Assembly (NCBI GenBank): GCA_910577185.1
Contig: CAJTLR010000022.1
Coordinates: forward strand, 34,209 to 50,907
Direction: 5' to 3'
DNA length: 16,699 nucleotides
DNA from: an uncultured Acetatifactor sp.
GTDB taxonomy: Bacteria; Bacillota; Clostridia; Lachnospirales; Lachnospiraceae
The position numbers were made by a program, and so were the translations under genes. Positions 6,297-14,260 of this stretch are shown one piece after another. Position 1 is the first letter of the stretch. Every line of letters starts with the position of its first letter. The notes under the pieces are model-generated. The model saw only the letters and a list, made by a program, of their open reading frames with translations. It made no database searches and had not been told where the DNA came from.

Positions 6297-6780
6297 GAGT
6301 GAGGAAGAGGAAGAAAAAGAAAGAGAAAGCGAAGCGTCAAGAATCTTGAGCATGTAAGAGGAAGAAAAGGAAGAAACGAGCATCGGAGCGTCAAGAATCT
6401 TGAGCATGTAAGAGGAAGAAAAGGAAAGAGAAAGCGAAGCGTCAGGAATCCAGAGCGTGTAAGAGGAAGAAAAAGAAAGAGAAAGCGAAGCGTCAAGAAT
6501 CTTGAGCATGTAAGAGGAAGAAAAGGAAAGGGAAAGCGGAGCGTCAAGAATCTTGAGCGAGTAAGAGGAAGAAAAGGAAGAAACGAGCATCGAAGCGTCA
6601 AGAATCCAGAGCGTGTAAGAGGAAGAAAAAGAAAGAGAAAGCGAAGCGTCAGGACTCCTGAGCGTGTAAAAGGAAGAAAAAGAAAGAGAAAGCGAAGCGT
6701 CAGGACTCCTGAGCGTGTAAGAGGAAGAAAAGGAAGAAACGAGCATCGAAACGTCAGGACTCGCCGGTGTGAAAAGGAAG
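6283..6780. repeat. Tandem array, ten copies of a 51/54-base unit
   Basis: The marker GCGTCA or its variant recurs at 6283, 6334, 6388, 6439, 6490, 6541, 6595, 6646, 6697 and 6751 (the last reads ACGTCA). The steps are 51, 54, 51, 51, 51, 54, 51, 51 and 54. A typical unit has GCGAAGC running into GCGTCA, a minihairpin such as TCAAG-AAT-CTTGA, then GCATGTAA or GCGTGTAA, then about 25 purines on the plus strand. The 54-base form replaces the end of the purine tract with a segment containing ACGAGCATCGAAGC. The last copy is degenerate. Copies differ by point changes, so the array is not a recent expansion. Unlike CRISPR there are no unique spacers. Confidence 0.93.
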
Positions 6781-6818
6781 AAAGGGAAACTGAGAGAAAT
6801 CAGGAGCGGGAAATTGTT

Positions 6819-9800
6819 ATGGCAGTGACATTTACGTTGGAACAACAGGAAGCAATAGAACGGCACGGATGCAACATTCTGGTATCGGCAGCCGCGGGCA
6901 GCGGCAAAACGGCCGTGCTGGTGGAGAGAATTGTCAGAATGGTATGTGATGAACAAAATCCCGTGGATATTGATCATCTGCTGATTGTCACGTTTACCAA
7001 TGCCGCAGCGTCGGAAATGCGGGAGCGTATTGCGGCCGGCATTTCACGGAGACTTTCGGAATGCCCGGAATCGGAACATATTCAGAGGCAGGCCACCCTT
7101 CTGCACAATGCCCAGATCACCACCATCGACAGTTTCTGCCTGTTTCTTCTGCGGAATCATTTTAACGAGATCGGCCTGGACCCGGCATTCCGGATTGCGG
7201 ACGAGGGAGAGATCAAACTGATGCAGCAGGAAGTGCTGCAGGAGCTAATGGAAGATTCCTATGCATCCGGCAGTGAGGCATTCCGCTACTGTGTGGAAGT
7301 TTTCTGCCCCGGGGGAAAGGAGCGTGTGCTGGAACAGCATATTCTGAACCTGTCCCGGTATGCGGCCAGTTTTCCCTGGCCCGGGGAGTGGCTGTCGGAC
7401 AGAAAAGAAGATTACCGGGCGGAGACAGTGGAGGAGATGTGCAGCAGTCCTTATGGGGAATACCTGCTGGGTTACCTGGGGCGCATGATAAGGGGATGTG
7501 CGGAAAAACTGGAAAGGGTCCGGGATTTGTGCCAGTGTCCGGACGGCCCTTATATGTATGGGGAACTGGTAGACAGGGAGTGCGGGCAGCTGGAAAGTCT
7601 TCTTTGCTGTTCCTCCCTGGAGGAATATGCGGTAAAGCTTCCGGCGGTGAGCTTCGGCAGGCTGCCATCCAAGAGGGACGACAGTGTATCACCGGTAAAG
7701 AGGGAACTTGCCAAAAAAATGAGGGGAGCCGTGAAGGACAGCATCCGGGATCTGGAAGAGCGTTTTTTCGCCACATCCCTGGAACTGGCTGCCAGACAGG
7801 GCAGCGCATGTCTGGCGCCCGTGTGCACCCTGCTGGATCTGGCGCTGGACTTTGACAGAAGGATGCAGGAAAAGAAGCAGGAGAAAAAGATCATTGATTT
7901 TTCCGATATGGAGCATTTCGCGCTGGACATTCTGCTGGACAGGGAAAATGAATCCGTAAGGCCCGGGAATGTGGCGCTGGAATACCGTCAGCATTTTGCC
8001 GAAATACTCACCGACGAGTATCAGGACAGCAATCTGGTACAGGAATATCTGCTGAAGGCCGTGTCCGGCGAGGAGGAGGGACATTACAACCGTTTCATGG
8101 TGGGGGATGTGAAGCAGAGTATTTATAAATTCCGTCTGGCCAGGCCGGAGCTTTTTATGGAAAAGTACCACACTTACGGGACCCGGGGAACGGAGTGCCG
8201 CAGAATCGACCTGGCAAAGAACTTCCGCAGCCGTGTGCAGGTGGTGGATGCGGTAAACGACGTGTTCGCCCGCATGATGAGCCGCCAGGTGGGGGGAATT
8301 GACTATGACGATGGGGCCGCCCTGTATGCGGGCGCGGATTATCCGGAAAATGACGCATGTGTCAGCGAAGTGATTCTGGTGGAAAAGCCTGCGAAAGACG
8401 GGGAACTGGACCCCAGACAGACAGAGGCCCTGGCCATTGCCCGAAAGATCAAAGACCTGCGGGAACAATTCCGGGTGACGGACCGGGAAAGCGGGGGGGA
8501 AAGGCCTGCGAAGTACAGCGATATGGTGATTCTGCTGCGAACCAACAGCGGCTGGGACGAGACGTTTAAGGAGGTATTGGAGAAGGAAGGCATTCCGGTG
8601 TATATTACCTCGAAAACCGGGTATTTTGCGGCGGCAGAGGTACAGGAACTGCTGCAGTTTTTGCGGGTGCTGGACAATCCGGATCAGGATATTCCGCTGT
8701 TCGGGGTCATGAAGTCCGTTTTCGGGGGATTTGAGGAGGAGGAGATCGCCCGGATACGCGGCAGGGAGAAAGACTGCAGCCTGTATGAGGCCCTGAAGCG
8801 GCTGGCGTGGGAGTCTGTGCCGGCGGAGCCGTCCGGGAGTGCCCAGGCAGAAGCGGAAGAGACCTTGGGGGAAGCCACAGGGAGTGAGGAGATCCGGGCG
8901 CTGGGACGGAAGGCGGCGGCCTTTCTGGAAATGATAGAAGAGTACCGGGAATGCACCGTATATCTGCCTGTCAGGGAACTGCTGACCAGGCTGATTCATG
9001 ATTTCGGCTATCTGGATTATGTGACGGCGCTTCCCACCGGAGGGAAAAAACGGGCCAATGTGGAGATGCTCCTGACCAGGGCGTCCGATTTTGAAAAGAC
9101 CAGTTACTTTGGGCTGTTTCATTTTATCCGTTATATGGAACAGCTGGAAAAATATGATGTGGATTACGGCGGTGCGGAGCAGCTGGATGAAAATGCGGAT
9201 GTGGTGCGGATTATGAGCATCCACAAAAGTAAGGGGCTGGAATTTCCCATCACCTTTGTGGCGGGGCTGAGCAAGCGTTTCAATATGCAGGATGTGAACC
9301 AGTCCCTGATACTGGACATGGATCTGGGACTGGCGACGGATTATGTGGATCCGGACAGGCGTATCCGGAATAAGACCCTTCGCCGGAGAATTCTGGCGGG
9401 AAAGCTTGCGGAGGAGGCGCTTGCGGAGGAGATGCGCCTGCTCTATGTGGCCATGACCAGGGCAAAAGAGAAGCTGATCATGACGGGAGTGCTGGAAAAC
9501 GCCGCGGAAAAGTGGGAACAGCAGAAGGAAGCGGGGGACGGAAGGCTGAATTACCTGGACTTTGTGGAGGCAGGAAGTTTTCTGGATTTTCTGATGCCCG
9601 TTTTACCGGGTACCTGCATTCAGGTTTCCATTGCGGGAGAGCCGGAAATCACCGCCGGGGATATGACGGAGCAGATGCAGCTTTTCCGGAAAAAGGAAAA
9701 ACTGACCCGGGCAGAATGTTACGGGGACCAGAGGGCGGAGCAGTGTCTGCGGGAGCGTCTGAATACGGTTTACCCCTATGCCGTGCTGGAAGGGCTTTAT

Positions 9801-10553
9801 ACCAAGACCACGGTGTCGGAACTGAAAATAGCCGCCATGGCAGATAAGGATGAGGCGGCATTCCATGCCTTTGAGGAAAAAGAGGTGCAGCCCTATATTC
9901 CGCTTTTCCGCAGGGAAGAGGAGAAGATCAGCGGCCCGGTAAGGGGAAATGCCTATCACCGTGTCATGGAACTTCTGGATTTTGAAAGCTTGTTTGAGGC
10001 GGCTTTCCGGGAGGAGGATGGAAATAGGGCGGATCTATGGGAAACGGCGGCAGAAATGCCGGAAGAAGAAAGGGTGAGCCAGGTCCGGAAGGAGCGGGAA
10101 AAACTTGCGGCTGCCGTTCACGCTTTCCTGGAAAAGGAGACGGCAGAAAAACGCCTGTCCGCGGAGTACTTTCAGGCAGTAAATGAACGGAAAATCGTTG
10201 ATTTTTTGTGCACACCCCTTGCCGGGCGGATGTGGCAGGCCCAGCGCCGGGGCTGTCTGTACCGGGAACAGCCTTTTATGCTGGGGATGGATGCCCGCAG
10301 GCTGAAAAAAGAATTTCCGGAAAAGGAAACCATCCTCATCCAGGGAATCATAGATGTATTCTTTGAGGAAGAGGATGGTCTGGTATTGGTTGACTATAAG
10401 ACGGATTCGGTGGCCTCCATGGAACAGCTCTGGAACCGCTATGAAACCCAGATGGATTACTATCAGGAAGCCATTGGGAAGATTTACGGAAAGCCTGTGA
10501 AGGAAAAAATCCTGTATTCCTTTCACTTTTCTGCGGCATCTTCCGGGAAGTAG
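6819..10553 (+). CDS. addA: ATP-dependent helicase/nuclease subunit A (AddA)
   Basis: AddA is the motor and one nuclease of the AddAB complex that resects double-strand breaks. The 1244 residues carry a full UvrD/Rep superfamily 1 helicase: Walker A AAAGSGKT (24-31), Walker B DEYQDS (399-404), a motif around SIHKSKGLEFP (800-810) and motif VI YVAMTRAKE (876-884). The C-terminal RecB-type nuclease has H1047 (GNAYHRVMELL), D1179 (IIDVF), D1192 and K1194 (VDYKTDS), so it should be active. AGGAG (6802-6806) lies 12 bases before the ATG. It has no visible promoter of its own; the tandem array ends about 40 bases upstream. Its last 31 bases overlap the convergent asnB. Separation from addB by an inverted rarA is unusual for the family. 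Confidence 0.97.
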   Translation: MAVTFTLEQQEAIERHGCNILVSAAAGSGKTAVLVERIVRMVCDEQNPVDIDHLLIVTFTNAAASEMRERIAAGISRRLSECPESEHIQRQATLLHNAQITTIDSFCLFLLRNHFNEIGLDPAFRIADEGEIKLMQQEVLQELMEDSYASGSEAFRYCVEVFCPGGKERVLEQHILNLSRYAASFPWPGEWLSDRKEDYRAETVEEMCSSPYGEYLLGYLGRMIRGCAEKLERVRDLCQCPDGPYMYGELVDRECGQLESLLCCSSLEEYAVKLPAVSFGRLPSKRDDSVSPVKRELAKKMRGAVKDSIRDLEERFFATSLELAARQGSACLAPVCTLLDLALDFDRRMQEKKQEKKIIDFSDMEHFALDILLDRENESVRPGNVALEYRQHFAEILTDEYQDSNLVQEYLLKAVSGEEEGHYNRFMVGDVKQSIYKFRLARPELFMEKYHTYGTRGTECRRIDLAKNFRSRVQVVDAVNDVFARMMSRQVGGIDYDDGAALYAGADYPENDACVSEVILVEKPAKDGELDPRQTEALAIARKIKDLREQFRVTDRESGGERPAKYSDMVILLRTNSGWDETFKEVLEKEGIPVYITSKTGYFAAAEVQELLQFLRVLDNPDQDIPLFGVMKSVFGGFEEEEIARIRGREKDCSLYEALKRLAWESVPAEPSGSAQAEAEETLGEATGSEEIRALGRKAAAFLEMIEEYRECTVYLPVRELLTRLIHDFGYLDYVTALPTGGKKRANVEMLLTRASDFEKTSYFGLFHFIRYMEQLEKYDVDYGGAEQLDENADVVRIMSIHKSKGLEFPITFVAGLSKRFNMQDVNQSLILDMDLGLATDYVDPDRRIRNKTLRRRILAGKLAEEALAEEMRLLYVAMTRAKEKLIMTGVLENAAEKWEQQKEAGDGRLNYLDFVEAGSFLDFLMPVLPGTCIQVSIAGEPEITAGDMTEQMQLFRKKEKLTRAECYGDQRAEQCLRERLNTVYPYAVLEGLYTKTTVSELKIAAMADKDEAAFHAFEEKEVQPYIPLFRREEEKISGPVRGNAYHRVMELLDFESLFEAAFREEDGNRADLWETAAEMPEEERVSQVRKEREKLAAAVHAFLEKETAEKRLSAEYFQAVNERKIVDFLCTPLAGRMWQAQRRGCLYREQPFMLGMDARRLKKEFPEKETILIQGIIDVFFEEEDGLVLVDYKTDSVASMEQLWNRYETQMDYYQEAIGKIYGKPVKEKILYSFHFSAASSGK

Positions 10554-12403
10554 ATCTGGTACCACACCAGGAACGCGTACACGGCCCAAAGCTTCCGGTT
10601 GGTGTTGCCCCGGCCGGACCCGCGGCCTGCCAGCAGCTGGTCCAGGGCATCCCGGCTGAAAAACCTGTCGGCGGCGGGGGAGTGAAATACCTCTTCCAGT
10701 TTTTTCCGGCCGGTGGGAGAGGTGAGAAAATGACCCAGGGGAATGGGGAAGCCCAGTTTTCTGCGGTTGGAACTGGCGGCGGGCAGGTGGAGCGCGGCTA
10801 CTTTCCGGAACAGATATTTTGAAACCTGTTTCTTTTGTTTGTATTTTGCGGGCAGGCGGCGTGCCACTTCAAACACTTCCCGGTCCAGGTAGGGAACCCG
10901 CAGCTCCAGGGAGTGGGCCATGCTCATACGGTCCGCCTTCTGGAGAATGTCCCCCGGGAGCCAGTGGAGCAGGTCTATGTACTGCATGCGGCTGGCCTGG
11001 TCCAGTTTTTCCGCGTCTTTATAATCGTCCGCCAGGAATTCCTGGGGAGAAAGGGCCCGGGTTGGGCATTTCAGCAGTTTCTTTCTGTCCCGGGCAGTGA
11101 AAAGGTTGGCATTTCCGATAAAGCGTTCCTCCACCGGCATACTGCCCCGGATCAGAAAGCTGCGTCCCCTCATCAGGGGAAGCCGCGCTGCAAGAGAGGC
11201 AATTCCTTTCCGGAAGGGAGAGGGGATTTTCTGGTAAAGACGCAGGGCGTTGGGTTCACAGTAAATACAGTAACCGCCGAACAGCTCGTCTGCGCCCTCC
11301 CCGGACACCACCACTTTCACCTGCCGGGCTGCTTCCCGGGACAGAAAATATAGGGCTACGGCGGAAGGATCCCCGGAAGGCTCGTCCATGTGGTAGAGTA
11401 CTTCGGGCACGGCTTCCCAGAATTCTTTCTCGGAGATCTGTTTTCCCCTGTGCCACAGACCCAGTTCCCCGGCCAGTTCCTTTGCCAGGGGCATTTCGTT
11501 GTACCGGGTCTGTTCCTTCCCGAATCCCACGGTGAATGTTTTAGTTCCGGTAAATTCCGCTGCCACCAGAGAGGAATCCACGCCGCCGGACAGGAAGGAC
11601 CCCACCTCCACGTCCGCCGCCATATGGGTTTTTACGGAATCTTCGATGACCTGATCCAGCCGGTGGATCCATGCTTCTTCCTGTTTCTTTTTTGCCAGCC
11701 GGAAGGGCGATTCCGGGCAGAGTTCCGGGACAAAATACTGTTCCAGTTCCAGGGAGGAATGTTTCTTCTCATATTTCAGGAAGTGACCGGGTTTCAGCTG
11801 CCAGATTCCCTGGAAAAAGGTTTTTTCCAGGGCAGAATACTGGAAGGACAGATATTGCTCCAGGGCTTCCGTGTTCAGTCTTTTTTTGTAAGAAGGATGA
11901 GGCAGGATGCCCTTGATCTCAGAGGCAAAGAGGAAACAGCCATCGGTGAGGGCATAGTAAAAAGGTTTGATACCGAAAGGATCCCTGGCGGCGTAGAGCT
12001 GTTCCTTTTTCTCGTCCCATATTGCGAAGGCGAACATGCCGCGCAGATGCCGGGGCAGTTCCTGGCCCCATTCTTCATATCCGTGCAGCAGCACTTCCGA
12101 ATCTCCCTGGGTGGAAAAGTGATGTCCGGCCCGGATCAGCTCGGCCCGCAGCTCCCTGTAGTTGTATATTTCCCCATTAAATACCAGCACCAGTTCCCCG
12201 GTTTCGTTTGCCATGGGCTGGACACTGCCCTCCAGGTCAATAATGCTGAGGCGCCGGAATCCCAGGGCGGCTTTTTCCGACAGCCAGCTTTTTCCCTGGT
12301 CAGGTCCCCGGTGAATCAGGGCTGCCATCATCAGTTCCAGAAACTGTTCCCTGCCTGCACTGTATTTCGTGTTTCTCTCTATAAATCCGCATATTCCGCA
12401 CAT
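10523..12403 (-). CDS. asnB: Asparagine synthetase B (glutamine-hydrolysing)
   Basis: The enzyme makes asparagine from aspartate, ATP and glutamine in the cytoplasm. Cys2, exposed once Met1 is removed, is the class II glutaminase nucleophile (MCGICGF); HRGPDQG, the RRLSIIDL segment and FNGEIYNYREL complete the N-terminal amidotransferase domain (about 1-190). The synthetase domain has the PP-loop SGGVDSS (272-278), VSGEGADELFGGY and RVPYLDREVFEVA. The 626 residues fit the longer Bacillus-type AsnB. A strong ribosome binding site AAAGGAGAT (12417-12409, minus) lies five bases before the ATG. Its 3' end overlaps addA tail to tail by 31 bases, leaving no room for a separate terminator. It could instead be a close AsnB-family amidotransferase working on another substrate, but the context gives no sign of that. 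Confidence 0.94.
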   Translation of the reverse strand: MCGICGFIERNTKYSAGREQFLELMMAALIHRGPDQGKSWLSEKAALGFRRLSIIDLEGSVQPMANETGELVLVFNGEIYNYRELRAELIRAGHHFSTQGDSEVLLHGYEEWGQELPRHLRGMFAFAIWDEKKEQLYAARDPFGIKPFYYALTDGCFLFASEIKGILPHPSYKKRLNTEALEQYLSFQYSALEKTFFQGIWQLKPGHFLKYEKKHSSLELEQYFVPELCPESPFRLAKKKQEEAWIHRLDQVIEDSVKTHMAADVEVGSFLSGGVDSSLVAAEFTGTKTFTVGFGKEQTRYNEMPLAKELAGELGLWHRGKQISEKEFWEAVPEVLYHMDEPSGDPSAVALYFLSREAARQVKVVVSGEGADELFGGYCIYCEPNALRLYQKIPSPFRKGIASLAARLPLMRGRSFLIRGSMPVEERFIGNANLFTARDRKKLLKCPTRALSPQEFLADDYKDAEKLDQASRMQYIDLLHWLPGDILQKADRMSMAHSLELRVPYLDREVFEVARRLPAKYKQKKQVSKYLFRKVAALHLPAASSNRRKLGFPIPLGHFLTSPTGRKKLEEVFHSPAADRFFSRDALDQLLAGRGSGRGNTNRKLWAVYAFLVWYQIYFPEDAAEK

Positions 12404-12560
12404 ATTCCATCTCCTTTGTCAGATATCACATGCCGCCGTCCCAAATGCTTTTGGCGGGTTTCTGAAATCCAGTGTAAGAGATGGATATTTCTGTATCGTC
12501 GCATTTATGTTTCTAAAATGTAAAAGGATGTAAACATTTATCTGACATGGCGGGCCCTTG
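12404..12560. promoter_or_regulatory. asnB upstream region with inverted TATCTGACA motif
   Basis: This gap lies between the downstream end of the lipoprotein gene and the asnB start. It holds the asnB ribosome binding site and a 9-base inverted repeat, TGTCAGATA (12417-12425) and TATCTGACA (12539-12547), 113 bases apart. The right copy extends to ATTTATCTGACA, the same 12-mer as upstream of xth. No clear sigma-A promoter is visible; TTTACA-like -35 elements occur on the minus strand near 12520-12535 but without a good -10. I see no T-box features. Confidence 0.35.
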
Positions 12561-13976
12561 TCATAATTCCAGTATGATACATTTTCTGTGGGTCATGTTG
12601 TCCGATTCGCAGGTTTCCAGGAGAATCCGCCGGTTCCGGGCATCATATTCCATGCTGATCAGGTTCTGCAGATTTTTATACAAAAGTTTTCCCTCACTCT
12701 CTCCGTCAGGATACAGATAAAGATCCGCGGAACGGATATTCCAGTACTCCTGAATGGCTGACAGACTGCCGTTGATGTTTTCGGCATTTGTCTGTTTTGG
12801 GGGGGTGATTTCGTAATCGGCGTATTCCTGGGTCAGCACAGCCAGAAAATCCCCGGAATCCAGGCGCAGGAAATTCCAGACAGTCTGCGGGAACTCTAAA
12901 AGCTGTGTTTCCGTTTCGGAGATCAGTTCCTGCTCCGGCCGTTTCGTGTCATAGCGCCAGAGACGGGAGGGCTTTCCCAGATAATACAGCAGGTTCCGTT
13001 CCGGGTCAAAGCTGTACTGGATAAAAGGCATTCCGTCAAAGTGCCCCAGATAAGCGGAGGAATGGGTCGTGTAAACATTGGAATTTACAGTACCGTCCTG
13101 CCCGGCATATTCCCCGGATTCCGAATTAGAATCCAGATAAAAAGACAGGAAGTCGGTATCGGTATCTTTCAGAAAACTTAAGAGTCCCACACTGTTTGGA
13201 AGATCATACAATTCAGCGCGCAATACCGACACCGGACCCTTGCGGACAATATCTATTTGCTGGTCGGGAGGACGGAGACGGCCGTATTGCAGGGATTCCG
13301 GATCCGTGGGATGAAAATCTTTCTGACAGTCATACACGGGAACGAAATGTGCTTCACCGGAAGCGCATCCCGTGGCGTCATAGGTCATCCATCGTCCGCT
13401 GGGCGAAAAAGAACCAACCGGTTCACTGCCTTCCGGCAGAATGCCCTCATAAAGTACAACCGGATGTTCATTGCCCAGGGTATAGAGCCAGACAATACAC
13501 ATATCCTGGAATGAGGAACGGATATAGACCAAAAGCCGTGTCCCATCGGGGGAAGGTATGAGCTTTTCAAGATAATAGTCCTCGCTGGTCTGGCCTTCCG
13601 ACAGATTCAGCCATTTTTTCCAGGACGTGAAAAAATTCCCCAGGCTGTCATAAAAACCATAGCGGTAATCCACCTGAAGATAAGTCAGGGGGGCTGTGTC
13701 ACCTGTTTTTTCCTGGGCGATGACATGGATCTGATTTTCACTGCAGCCCTGCAGAAAGGCACTTTTTTCAATGCCTTCCCGGGTGGTATAGCTATAAGTA
13801 TATATTTTTTTGACGGTAAAATCCTTTGTGGGATCGTCGTTTTCCTGTTCCATTGTGGAAGCCGAGGCTCTGGGAAGAATCAGGGTTTTCTCCTCCGGGG
13901 TACAGCCTGACGGCAGCAGTGCGGCTGCCAGCAGGAGGACGGCGACGCGGCTTCTTTTCCGGTTCCAATGTATCAT
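12561..13976 (-). CDS. Probable lipoprotein with propeller-like repeats, unknown function
   Basis: I cannot assign a family. From ATG 13976 the protein has 471 residues. A basic start (NRKRSR, 5-10) is followed by a hydrophobic stretch and a slightly non-standard lipobox ending LLPSGC, so Cys25 is the likely lipidated residue and the rest would face outside. Short repeats of the PD40/TolB propeller kind are visible: PSPDGTRLLVY (141-151), SPSGRWMTYD (191-200), FDPERNLLYYLG (323-334), YPDGESEGKLLY (422-433) and YDARNRRILLE (444-454), suggesting a beta-propeller. I chose this ATG because AGGAG lies seven bases upstream; a TTG at 14018 in frame has none and would add 14 non-signal-like residues. 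It lies downstream of the two-component genes on the same strand, so it may be co-transcribed and sense or modulate the same signal, which is inference. Confidence 0.75.
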   Translation of the reverse strand: MIHWNRKRSRVAVLLLAAALLPSGCTPEEKTLILPRASASTMEQENDDPTKDFTVKKIYTYSYTTREGIEKSAFLQGCSENQIHVIAQEKTGDTAPLTYLQVDYRYGFYDSLGNFFTSWKKWLNLSEGQTSEDYYLEKLIPSPDGTRLLVYIRSSFQDMCIVWLYTLGNEHPVVLYEGILPEGSEPVGSFSPSGRWMTYDATGCASGEAHFVPVYDCQKDFHPTDPESLQYGRLRPPDQQIDIVRKGPVSVLRAELYDLPNSVGLLSFLKDTDTDFLSFYLDSNSESGEYAGQDGTVNSNVYTTHSSAYLGHFDGMPFIQYSFDPERNLLYYLGKPSRLWRYDTKRPEQELISETETQLLEFPQTVWNFLRLDSGDFLAVLTQEYADYEITPPKQTNAENINGSLSAIQEYWNIRSADLYLYPDGESEGKLLYKNLQNLISMEYDARNRRILLETCESDNMTHRKCIILEL

Positions 13977-14260
13977 GTCATGACTCCTGGGGTGTTTTTT
14001 ATGCGCAGCCCCGTACAAAAGTGCGGTTCATCGCACCTGGAATTATGCCGCTAAAGCGGCGCACGGGGCGTGCGGCGGGTAGTGGGGAAGCGCATTCCCC
14101 TACTCGATTGTGTTTTTATGCGAAGGGGTGCATATGGGAAATTGCTGCCGACGCAACATGCACAGGGTTACCCGGAGGAATGCCGGCAAAGGCTGATGAG
14201 TGCCCGGTGCGGCGGGTAGCGGAGAAGGACATTCCACTGCCCGGTTATATCCACATCCGA
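13977..14260. repeat. Hairpin-rich gap with two copies of one hairpin element
   Basis: No gene is seen in this 284-base gap apart from the lipoprotein ribosome binding site. Consecutive hairpins are GTGCG/CGCAC (14021-14036), GCCGCT/AGCGGC (14047-14060) and CGCAC/GTGCG (14060-14074). Two diverged copies of a longer element begin with GTGCGGCGGGTAG at 14070 and 14207, 137 bases apart, and run to about 14107 and 14244. In each, CGGGTAG pairs with the far end (CTACTCG or CTGCCCG), and the right arms differ in a way that keeps pairing. GGGTTACCC and TGCCGGCA palindromes lie between. No T-rich terminator follows the kinase gene. Confidence 0.6.

Larger units (their letters stand above)
6131..6818. 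other. Structured, repeat-rich region between divergent rarA and addA
   Basis: This 688-base stretch has no convincing gene. It contains the rarA promoter and ribosome binding site, a long inverted repeat (6166-6228), a cloverleaf-like palindrome (6233-6296), and a tandem array (6283-6780). The addA ribosome binding site AGGAG (6802-6806) lies 12 bases before its ATG. I could not find a convincing plus-strand promoter for addA here, so the addA transcript may start within or before the array and carry part of it as a leader. Confidence 0.85.

Noticed and set aside
6283..6780. Possible CRISPR array
   Set aside because: The whole unit is repeated including the would-be spacers, unit length is uniform at 51/54, and there are no cas genes.
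6108..6977. Minus-strand 289-codon open frame over the tandem array, giving a Ser/Leu-rich 17/18-residue repeat protein
   Set aside because: It overlaps the starts of both rarA and addA, has biased low-complexity composition, and differences between copies mostly change the amino acid. The period being a multiple of three keeps several frames open by itself. The paired changes fit hairpin maintenance better than coding.
7689..9224. 511-codon minus-strand open frame opposite addA
   Set aside because: It is antisense to the conserved AddA helicase region, and its His/Pro/Leu-rich composition is typical of shadow frames.
11390..12523. 377-codon plus-strand open frame opposite asnB
   Set aside because: It is antisense to a complete AsnB with all catalytic motifs and resembles no protein family.
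12404..12560. T-box riboswitch upstream of asnB
   Set aside because: The region is too short and I find no T-box consensus or terminator; only an inverted 9-mer is supported.
13977..14018. Upstream TTG start for the lipoprotein (14 extra residues)
   Set aside because: It has no ribosome binding site and would bury the signal peptide, whereas ATG 13976 has AGGAG seven bases upstream.
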